A stretch of DNA of 17,281 bases from CALBLZ01 sp041917855. GTDB taxonomy: Bacteria; Patescibacteriota; UBA1384; CAILIB01. Position numbers and translations under genes: made by a program. The notes under the pieces are model-generated. The model worked only from the letters and a program-made list of their open reading frames with translations, did not search any database and had not been told where the DNA came from. Below, piece by piece: positions 7,347 through 13,374 of this stretch (the first letter of the stretch is position 1; every line of letters begins with the position of its first letter). Location: NCBI GenBank assembly GCA_041917855.1, contig JAYRWT010000060.1, positions 1 to 17,281 on the forward strand, given 5' to 3'.

Positions 7347-8738
7347 ATGCTCTCGCGAATCAAGCAGTTTTTCCGCCGTCGGCTTTCTCAGCGCCAGATT
7401 AACTTCCTCCATAAGCTGGAGGCTATGTACTACGCGGCGCGCAATGGGTTCCCTGGCCGCTCTATGGTGGTATTCGCCATTACCGGAACCAAGGGAAAAA
7501 CTACCGCCTCACACTTTTTAGCTTCTATCTTAGAAGAAGCTGGTTACACCGTTGGCATGGCCACCACGGTTGATTTTCAGATTGCTGATGAAATTAGGAG
7601 CAACCAAGCAAATAAGAGCGTGTTACACCCTAAGTATTTGCAGCCCTTACTCAAGGAAATGAAAGAGGCGCGTTGCAATGTACTCGTTCTAGAGGTTACC
7701 TCTCACGCCATAGACCAAAATCGTATCTGGGGGATACCAATCCGTTATGCAGGCTTTACCAACCTCGGTCACGATCACCTTGACTACCACGGCAGCATGG
7801 AGGTGTACCGTGATGTAAAGAAACGCTTGTTCATGGGTCGCCAACTGCGCGCCATTGCGGTAAATGCTGATGACCCAGTTGGGCGTATGTTTATTGAGCA
7901 GTCACCTGCTCCTCGTAAGGTGGGGTATAGCACTGAGGGGCTGGAACCCGTGCCAGGCAGTACCGAGATGGTGTATGCAGACAAGGTCTCAGCTAACTCC
8001 ACTAGCGCTACCTTTACCTTGGTCACCGAAAATGAAGCAGAACGCGTACAGCTCCAGCTTCCCGGCAGATTTAATGTTGAGAATGCCCTGGTTGCTGCAT
8101 CACTCGCGCTCAATCTTAATCTAAAGTTAAGTACCATTGCCGCTGGTTTGCAGCGCCTAGAGCGCGTGGCTGGCAGGTTGGAGACTATTGAGACAAAGAA
8201 GGGCTCGACGATTATTATTGATTACGCCCATACTCCGGATTCACTCGAAAAACTCTACGCCACCCTACGACCTGATGTGCGCGGCAAAATGATAGGCGTA
8301 TTAGGATGCACCGGCGACCGCGATAAAACCAAGCGGCCGATTATGGGCGCACTTGCAGCACGCTTCTGTGATCTTGTGTACATTACCGACGAAGAGCCCT
8401 ATACCGAAGACCCACGCGCTATCATTGAAGAGATCGCTAAAGGAGTACCGCGCGGTCGATCACTCTTTAAGCCGAGTCGCGATCAAATCCTTAAACGTCA
8501 GGAGCGACCAATCTTTAAGAAAGAGGAAGCAGCCGACGGTGAAGGCGTGTGGTGGTGGAAGGTTACTGATCGTCGTGAAGCAATTGAGCGCGCTATTAAA
8601 CAATGTAAGTTAGACGATGTGGTACTAATAACTGGAATGGGGGCACAAGAGTTTAAGATAGTCGGCGATCAGAAGGTGCCGTGGAGCGATCGTGCTATCG
8701 TAATGGAGATTCTGAAAGCAGAAAAACTTATTGCCTAA
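7347..8738 (+). CDS. murE: MurE-like UDP-MurNAc-peptide ligase with shortened N-terminal domain
   Basis: Mur ligases add an amino acid to the UDP-MurNAc peptide using ATP; MurE adds the third residue (meso-DAP or Lys). Visible motifs are the P-loop GTKGKTT (47-53), EVTSHAI (116-122), NLGHDHLDYHG (139-149), the likely carbamylated lysine in VKKRLF (K158), GRFNVENALVA (240-250), DYAHTPDSL (292-300) and GCTGDRDKTKRPIMG (319-333). The C-terminal domain ends in GMGAQEFKIVGDQKVPWSDR. At 463 residues it is a little short: only about 40 residues precede the P-loop region, so most of the usual N-terminal UDP-binding domain is missing. The DNPR signature that binds meso-DAP is replaced by EEPY (349-352), so the third amino acid is uncertain. 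Its ATG directly follows the FemAB stop (TAGATG), indicating coupling. Confidence 0.9.
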   Translation: MLSRIKQFFRRRLSQRQINFLHKLEAMYYAARNGFPGRSMVVFAITGTKGKTTASHFLASILEEAGYTVGMATTVDFQIADEIRSNQANKSVLHPKYLQPLLKEMKEARCNVLVLEVTSHAIDQNRIWGIPIRYAGFTNLGHDHLDYHGSMEVYRDVKKRLFMGRQLRAIAVNADDPVGRMFIEQSPAPRKVGYSTEGLEPVPGSTEMVYADKVSANSTSATFTLVTENEAERVQLQLPGRFNVENALVAASLALNLNLKLSTIAAGLQRLERVAGRLETIETKKGSTIIIDYAHTPDSLEKLYATLRPDVRGKMIGVLGCTGDRDKTKRPIMGALAARFCDLVYITDEEPYTEDPRAIIEEIAKGVPRGRSLFKPSRDQILKRQERPIFKKEEAADGEGVWWWKVTDRREAIERAIKQCKLDDVVLITGMGAQEFKIVGDQKVPWSDRAIVMEILKAEKLIA

Positions 8739-8741
8739 ACT

Positions 8742-9176
8742 ATGCTCCCTAAATCTGTCCGCACCACGCTAACTACTCTGCACAGTGTTCTCTTTATTGG
8801 GTCTCTATTTATGATTCTGACCTTCACCGGCGTAACGGCGCATGCGTCAGAATCACTGGCAAAATTGATTAGCTTCTTTTTGTGGGCCTTGATTATTGGT
8901 ACACCATTAGTTACCGGCTTTGGAGCAGCTCTTACCTGGAAACAGCGTAAGGGCAAAACAAAAACTGCTCGCCTGGCTCAAATCAGTCTGGCTTGGCTTC
9001 TCCTCCATGTTTTTCTAACCATTTGGCTCTTTGGTTTTGCAATTGAAAGCACCACTAACCCACAGGGAAATCGAGCCTTAGATTGGCTGCTGAGCGCTTA
9101 TGCAATTGCCCTCTTTCCTATGCTTTGTGCGACTTGTTTGTACCTACTGACTCCTAGCCGAAAAAAGGATGAGTAA
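8742..9176 (+). CDS. Four-helix integral membrane protein of unknown function
   Basis: This 144-residue protein has four hydrophobic segments at about 13-32, 42-65, 80-101 and 114-136. A basic loop (WKQRKGKTKTAR, 66-77) lies between helices 2 and 3, and the C-terminal tail is charged (SRKKDE). By the positive-inside rule, both the basic loop and the tail face the cytoplasm. No family motif is recognised. It starts three bases after the murE stop and overlaps the polA start by eight bases, so it belongs to the same operon. The opposite-strand frame at its start is a shadow. Confidence 0.7.
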   Translation: MLPKSVRTTLTTLHSVLFIGSLFMILTFTGVTAHASESLAKLISFFLWALIIGTPLVTGFGAALTWKQRKGKTKTARLAQISLAWLLLHVFLTIWLFGFAIESTTNPQGNRALDWLLSAYAIALFPMLCATCLYLLTPSRKKDE

Positions 9177-11331
9177 GTTGCTATTACTGGTTGACGGGAA
9201 CGCACTCTTTTACCGAGCCTACCACGCTTTCCCTAAAGAGTTCACTACGCCAGATGGCCGCCCAAGCGGTGCGGCTTTCGGGTTCACCCGCATTCTTTTA
9301 GCGGCTATTCGTACCCACAAACCCAGCCACGTTGCAGTCTGTTTTGACGTAGAAGGTCCAACCTTCCGTGATGACTTATACGAGAGCTACAAAGCAACGC
9401 GCAGTGCCATGCCAGACGACCTAAAGGCGCAAGTTCCCATGATCTGGGAACTGGTTAAGCGACTGGAAGTACCACTGTTTTCGGCGCCACGCTACGAAGC
9501 TGACGACTTAATTGGTACCCTTGCCCAACAGGCTGTTAAGCAGTATGACGACCTAGATGTGCTCGTACTATCTGGTGACCAAGACCTTTTGCAGTTGGTT
9601 ACAGACCGGGTGCACGTGTATGCCCCACACATAGGCTTTGCCAAAGCGGCCCTTTATGACCCTAAGGCAGTGCAGGATAAGTATGGGTTTTCTCCTATCC
9701 AAATGATTGAGTACAAGTCGCTGCGTGGCGATGCGTCTGACAACATCCCCGGCGTACCCGGCATTGGTGAGGTTACCGCCAAGCAGCTGCTTGCCGAGTT
9801 TCACTCCTTAGAAGGTATCTATACAGCGATACAAGCTGGCAAAGCGACCTCGGTTAAAGCTGGGGTACTTGCAAAACTACAGGCGGGTGAAGCCAGTGGT
9901 CGCCTTAGTCACACCTTGGCGACCATCAAGACTGACGCACCTGTGAACCTAGAACTTGATGGCTGTAAGCTGGAAATTGCTCACCCTGAAAATCTGATTG
10001 CTCTTTTTCAGGAGTATGGCTTTAAGAGCCTTATTCAGGAGCTCCCAAAATCTCACAAGTTGGTAAGTGAAGCCGCCGATGTGTTTGCTGGAGCAGCCAC
10101 TGCCAGTTATGAAGCGACACCAGTAGAACCGCAGAACGAATCTGAGGAACTCGATGTAAAACTTGCTCCGATTCTTAGGTCCATGGAAGAGCGTGGTGCC
10201 ATGATTGATAAGCCGTACCTAGCAGACTTACAGGTTGAGTACACTGAAGAAATCGAAAAGCTTAAGGACAGGCTAAATAGCTTGGCTGGCCAACCCTTCA
10301 ATCCTGACTCCCCCCAACAGGTGAGCTACATTCTGTACGACGTAATGCACGCCCCTACCCAGTTTGTGCGTAAAGGCAAAACGGGATACACCACAGACGC
10401 TGCCACCCTTAGCGCGCTGGCTCCCACACTACCTATAGCTGAGGTACTCTTAAATTACCGTGAAATTACCAAGTTACAGTCCACCTACATCAAACCGCTC
10501 CAAGAGATTGCTGACGAGCAGGACCGGCTGCATACTTCCTACGCACCTGACACCGCCACAGGGCGCATTTCATCGCGCAACCCAAACTTGCAGAATATCC
10601 CAATTCGCAAAGAGCAAGGCAAACGTATTCGTCGCGCATTTATTGCACCAAAGGGTAAAAAGCTGATTGTAGCTGATTACTCACAGATGGAGCTGCGCAT
10701 AGCCGCTCACCTATCGCAGGATCCCGTAATGATTGAGGCATTCAAGACAGGCCAGGATTTCCATGAGCAAACCGCTACCCGCATGGGGGTTGACCGTCGC
10801 ACGGCTAAGATCATCAACTTCTCTATTTTGTACGGTAAAACTGCCTTCACCTTTGCTGGTGATCTAGGAATTACGGTAGAAGAAGCCAAAAAATACATTG
10901 AGCAGTACTTCACTACCTTTGCCAAGCTCAAACAGTACGTAGACAAGGTTCTGGAGGAAGCTCGGACAAATGGGTATGTGACCACCATGCTCAACCGTCG
11001 TCGCTACTTACCTGATATTACTTCGAGCAACTTCCAACGCCGGTCTGCCGCTGAACGCGAGGCGGTTAACCTACCTATTCAAGGTAGTCAGGCGGAATTC
11101 CTGAAGCAGGCCATGGTTAACTTAGAGCCGCTGTTGGAAAAGATCCCCGGCGCGCAAATGATCCTAACCGTACATGACGAACTTGTGGTTGAAGCTAACG
11201 AAGCAGACGAGGAGAAAGTTGCCAAAGTGCTTAAAAAAACCATGGTTGAGGCCATGGAACTTTCGGTACCCGTCGAGGTGCAGGTAAAGTCTGGCAGTAA
11301 CTGGGCCGAACTTACCCCACTAAATCTCTAG
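9169..11331 (+). CDS. polA: DNA polymerase I lacking the 3'-5' exonuclease domain
   Basis: PolA fills gaps and removes RNA primers in replication and repair. Residues 1-290 form the 5'-3' nuclease: LLLVDGNALFYRAYHAF (5-21), ADDLIGTLA (111-119), VLSGDQDLLQLV (133-144) and the helix-hairpin-helix region SDNIPGVPGIGEVTAKQLL (190-208). Residues from about 328 form the polymerase: TATGRISSRNPNLQNIP (462-478), motif A DYSQMELR (503-510), motif B with R543, K547, F551 and Y555-G556, and motif C TVHDELV (667-673). At 720 residues it is far below the usual 830-930. Only about 35 low-complexity residues link the two halves, so the whole exonuclease fold is missing, not just inactivated. The linker before the O-helix is about nine residues shorter than in Taq polymerase, and Gly after the motif B Phe is Ser552. 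AAGGA precedes the ATG, which overlaps the upstream gene by eight bases. Confidence 0.96.
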   Translation: MSKLLLLVDGNALFYRAYHAFPKEFTTPDGRPSGAAFGFTRILLAAIRTHKPSHVAVCFDVEGPTFRDDLYESYKATRSAMPDDLKAQVPMIWELVKRLEVPLFSAPRYEADDLIGTLAQQAVKQYDDLDVLVLSGDQDLLQLVTDRVHVYAPHIGFAKAALYDPKAVQDKYGFSPIQMIEYKSLRGDASDNIPGVPGIGEVTAKQLLAEFHSLEGIYTAIQAGKATSVKAGVLAKLQAGEASGRLSHTLATIKTDAPVNLELDGCKLEIAHPENLIALFQEYGFKSLIQELPKSHKLVSEAADVFAGAATASYEATPVEPQNESEELDVKLAPILRSMEERGAMIDKPYLADLQVEYTEEIEKLKDRLNSLAGQPFNPDSPQQVSYILYDVMHAPTQFVRKGKTGYTTDAATLSALAPTLPIAEVLLNYREITKLQSTYIKPLQEIADEQDRLHTSYAPDTATGRISSRNPNLQNIPIRKEQGKRIRRAFIAPKGKKLIVADYSQMELRIAAHLSQDPVMIEAFKTGQDFHEQTATRMGVDRRTAKIINFSILYGKTAFTFAGDLGITVEEAKKYIEQYFTTFAKLKQYVDKVLEEARTNGYVTTMLNRRRYLPDITSSNFQRRSAAEREAVNLPIQGSQAEFLKQAMVNLEPLLEKIPGAQMILTVHDELVVEANEADEEKVAKVLKKTMVEAMELSVPVEVQVKSGSNWAELTPLNL

Positions 11332-11356
11332 AAACTTTGTGGGCAGACCCAGTAAC

Positions 11357-12250
11357 CTACCCCCTTTTAGCTGTCTTTGTAACGTGATGAGCCAGTAGCT
11401 GGCGCATCAGCAGTACAAAGCGCTCAGGCGCTTGCACTACAGGTAATGTGCCGGTAGAGGCATTCTCTTGCTCATGAATCTGCAGCCACCAGCTGTGACC
11501 GTGCTTGTCGCGTTCAAAATCTGTATGAATACGTAGGACAAAGTGTGATCCAGGAAATTCCGCATGCAGCACCGTAAAGAGCATGGTAAGAACCTGGCCA
11601 ATCCCCTTGCGCTGTGGCGCATTCAGCGAACCCACACTCACGTCTGGTGCGGCAGGCAAGAACCAGAGCTCCTTACTGCAACGTGGTGCTGATGGCACAT
11701 ACACATCGCCCACCTTGTCCTCGTGAATCACAAAGAGTCGCTCCTTTTCGCGTATTTTTTCTATAACGTGACTGGGTAGCACGTCTCCCATACCAATGAG
11801 CGGGTGGCTAGCAGCAATCAGGTCACCCACGCGCTGATACTCGGGACCAGCAGTGTGCAACCCTGAGGTATGTAGCACCATGGAGACATAATGCACGTGG
11901 TGGTTGTGCCTAATCTGACGTAATCGCTCAGCCAGTAACACAAACCATCCATCCCATGTTTCTGATGACCAAGCAAAAAAACTCTCAGTGCGGGTGTAGA
12001 GCAGTAACTCGTATTCACCAAAGGGCGGCTGCTCGGCATAGACCAGCTCCTCATGCGATCGTGAACCTGGTTTTTGCAGGGCATCGAGCACAAATGGCTG
12101 GCGTGGGTAGGTTGCCGCAACAAAATCTGTCGCTCTTGCGGCTGCCGCAGCATTAATCAAGTTTGCCTTTTGAATAGTGAGCAGCGACGGCAACGGCTCG
12201 CCCAAAAGAATCCACTGGTTGCAGGCCGCATTAAAGCGAAATGTATACAT
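11357..12250 (-). CDS. GalT-fold (galactose-1-phosphate uridylyltransferase-like) protein with a degenerate active site
   Basis: This 297-residue protein follows the two-domain plan of GalT in the HIT superfamily. The N-terminal domain opens with FRFNAACNQWILLGEPLP (4-21) and includes PRQPFVLDAL (49-58) and GEYELLLYT (78-86). It reaches the place where GalT has AGAS-x-HPH-S-Q; here the aligned stretch is AGPEYQRVGDLIA (134-146), so the HPH with the nucleophilic His reads RVG. The C-terminal domain resembles GalT as well: FVIHEDKVGDVYVPSAPR (173-190), ELWFLPAA (194-201), and KHGHSWWLQIHE (249-260) for the GalT-type His block. The GalT CxxC zinc site is not seen. I infer a non-catalytic or altered-function relative. 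It is a lone minus-strand gene, convergent with polA (25-base gap) and divergent from rpsT. The fold assignment is moderate and made by eye. Confidence 0.6.
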   Translation of the reverse strand: MYTFRFNAACNQWILLGEPLPSLLTIQKANLINAAAAARATDFVAATYPRQPFVLDALQKPGSRSHEELVYAEQPPFGEYELLLYTRTESFFAWSSETWDGWFVLLAERLRQIRHNHHVHYVSMVLHTSGLHTAGPEYQRVGDLIAASHPLIGMGDVLPSHVIEKIREKERLFVIHEDKVGDVYVPSAPRCSKELWFLPAAPDVSVGSLNAPQRKGIGQVLTMLFTVLHAEFPGSHFVLRIHTDFERDKHGHSWWLQIHEQENASTGTLPVVQAPERFVLLMRQLLAHHVTKTAKRG

Positions 12251-12264
12251 GTAGACTTATGGTA
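12241..12264 (-). promoter_or_regulatory. Possible -10 box and palindrome at the GalT-like start
   Basis: On the minus strand TACCAT (12264-12259) lies eight bases before the ATG, a spacing seen at other starts in this window. No good -35 box is evident. The 10-base perfect palindrome ATGTATACAT (12241-12250) contains the start codon and could be an operator or chance. Confidence 0.25.
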
Positions 12265-12271
12265 CGACAGA

Positions 12272-12300
12272 TTGCATTCAGGCGCTAGAGCTGCTACTAT
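12272..12300 (+). promoter_or_regulatory. Promoter of rpsT
   Basis: TTGCAT (12272-12277) and TACTAT (12295-12300) are separated by 17 bases. Transcription should start near 12307, leaving a leader of about 22 bases before the ATG at 12329. No Shine-Dalgarno sequence is visible in that leader. Confidence 0.6.
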
Positions 12301-12328
12301 GCATCTGTTCATTATCTAATTGTGGTAC

Positions 12329-12664
12329 ATGCCTGTAACTAAGTCTGCCAAAAAAGCACTGCGAGTTTCTGCTCGCCGTAAAGAAGAAAACCTTGCAATC
12401 AAGGGTCTGTATAAGAATGCCGTAAAGCTCGTACGTAAAGCTGTTGAGCAGGGTACTGAAGACGTGCAGGAACTTGTGTCCTCCGCTCAGAGCACCCTTA
12501 ACCGTGCGGCTAAGAGCAAGACCATTCACAAAAATAAGGCAGCCCGCCTGATGTCACGCCTGGCAAAAAAGGTAGCAACTGGCACTAACGGTAACGCTAC
12601 TACCAAGAAAAAGTCTAGCGCCAAAAAAGCAGCACCAAAGAAAAAGACCACAAAGAAAAAGTAG
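12329..12664 (+). CDS. rpsT: 30S ribosomal protein S20 with a Lys/Ala-rich tail
   Basis: S20 binds 16S rRNA early in small-subunit assembly. The family pattern is clear: TKSAKKALRVSARRKEEN (4-21) at the start and TIHKNKAARLMSRLAKK (65-81) near the end of the globular part, matching the conserved IHKNKAAR block. At 111 residues it is longer than the usual 85-90, with a tail from about residue 83 made of Thr, Asn, Ala and then Lys clusters. I chose the ATG at 12329 (MPVTKSAKK) over an in-frame TTG at 12320 because family members begin with M-x-x-x-KSAKK. It is transcribed alone between its own promoter and terminator. Confidence 0.95.
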   Translation: MPVTKSAKKALRVSARRKEENLAIKGLYKNAVKLVRKAVEQGTEDVQELVSSAQSTLNRAAKSKTIHKNKAARLMSRLAKKVATGTNGNATTKKKSSAKKAAPKKKTTKKK

Positions 12665-12681
12665 CTTCCCTTGAAGCAACT

Positions 12682-12714
12682 ACCACCACTCTCTTGCCAG
12701 GGTGGTGGTTTTTT
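12682..12714 (+). terminator. Rho-independent terminator of rpsT
   Basis: ACCACCACTC (12682-12691) pairs with GGGTGGTGGT (12700-12709) through ten base pairs with one G-U, around an eight-base loop. A run of six T (12709-12714) follows. It begins 17 bases after the rpsT stop. Confidence 0.9.
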
Positions 12715-12721
12715 ATATGAT
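12694..12721 (+). promoter_or_regulatory. Promoter of the mannose operon, nested in the rpsT terminator
   Basis: TTGCCA (12694-12699), mostly in the terminator loop, and TATGAT (12716-12721), just after the T run, are separated by 16 bases. Transcription would begin near 12728, at most about two bases before the ATG at 12730, so the mRNA would be leaderless or nearly so. Both boxes match the consensus at five of six positions or close to it. Confidence 0.6.
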
Positions 12722-12731
12722 AGTGTCATAT
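12715..12731. promoter_or_regulatory. Inverted repeat over the -10 box and start codon (putative operator)
   Basis: ATATGA (12715-12720) and TCATAT (12726-12731) are exact inverted repeats five bases apart. They cover the -10 box, the expected transcription start and the ATG of the RHH protein gene. RHH proteins bind such short repeats as dimers and often repress their own promoters, so this is the natural candidate site for that gene product. Confidence 0.45.
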
Positions 12732-13374
12732 GCAGCGTGAACGTATTACGATCACGATCGAAACGGATCTGCTCGGGGCTGTAGATGAGTTAATCGATCA
12801 CTCTAAGATTAGAAACCGATCGCATGCCATTGAGCACGCGATTCGTTCGGGGTTAACCCTGCATGAAATTCGTCATGCATTTTTCATACTAGGTAATACA
12901 TTTCCCGATGGTGCTCTGGTGGCCACACTATTTGCTAGTCTCAGAAGCCTCGGAATTTCACACTGCTTCATCATTGCTGAGCCTGGAAAGCTGGCTGACG
13001 CCGAAGTTTTAGCCGCAACACTACGACAAACGCAGGGTGACATCTTTCTTACCGCACTGCCTGGTGACTTTGGTACCGCCGGCGCACTCCTACTCAAACA
13101 GCCGGAAGTTACTGGGAGCATGCTGATTGTAGACCTAGGCCAGGTTATGACAGTACCGCCAGCCCTGCAAACTGCCTATAGTTTTCATCGCCAACGTAAC
13201 CAAGTTCTCACACACCTCCTACATAGTAGTGACGGCAGTACCTTTACTAGTAGTGGCTTTAGTTTTGCGCAGCCTGAACTATTTGCGGCAATCCCTCCTG
13301 GTATTGCCTCACTCCAAGAAACCGTATTTCCCAATCTGGTTAAAGGCGGTAAAGTGAGTACATATGCCTACTAG
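12730..13374 (+). CDS. RHH DNA-binding domain fused to a degenerate sugar-nucleotidyltransferase domain; putative regulator
   Basis: This 214-residue protein has two parts. Residues 4-44 (beta strand RITITIE, then two helices, with KIRNRSHAIEHAIRSGL at 26-42) are a ribbon-helix-helix domain of the CopG/Arc kind. Residues 48-214 resemble the Rossmann-like nucleotidyltransferase domain of the RfbA/GlmU/ManC group. AFFILG (50-55) takes the place of the first strand, and LRSLGISHCFIIAEPG (71-86), GTAGALLL (115-122), a strand ending in VDLGQVM (134-140) and a closing block SLQETVFPNLVKGGKVSTYAY (194-214) follow. The catalytic G-x-G-T-R-L...PK loop after the first strand is absent, and the metal-binding Asp of the usual NGD is Gln138 in my alignment. 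It is therefore probably not an enzyme but a sensor. It is first in the operon and overlaps manC by 11 bases. RHH-nucleotidyltransferase fusions with intact catalytic loops are, from memory, found in Patescibacteria. Confidence 0.72.
   Translation: MQRERITITIETDLLGAVDELIDHSKIRNRSHAIEHAIRSGLTLHEIRHAFFILGNTFPDGALVATLFASLRSLGISHCFIIAEPGKLADAEVLAATLRQTQGDIFLTALPGDFGTAGALLLKQPEVTGSMLIVDLGQVMTVPPALQTAYSFHRQRNQVLTHLLHSSDGSTFTSSGFSFAQPELFAAIPPGIASLQETVFPNLVKGGKVSTYAY

Noticed and set aside
11332..11356. Bidirectional terminator between convergent polA and the GalT-like gene
   Set aside because: No stable stem with a T run was found in the 25-base gap.
12320..12328. TTG start for rpsT three codons upstream
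   Set aside because: The S20 family begins at the ATG at 12329 (MPVTKSAKK), and the extra residues match nothing in the family.
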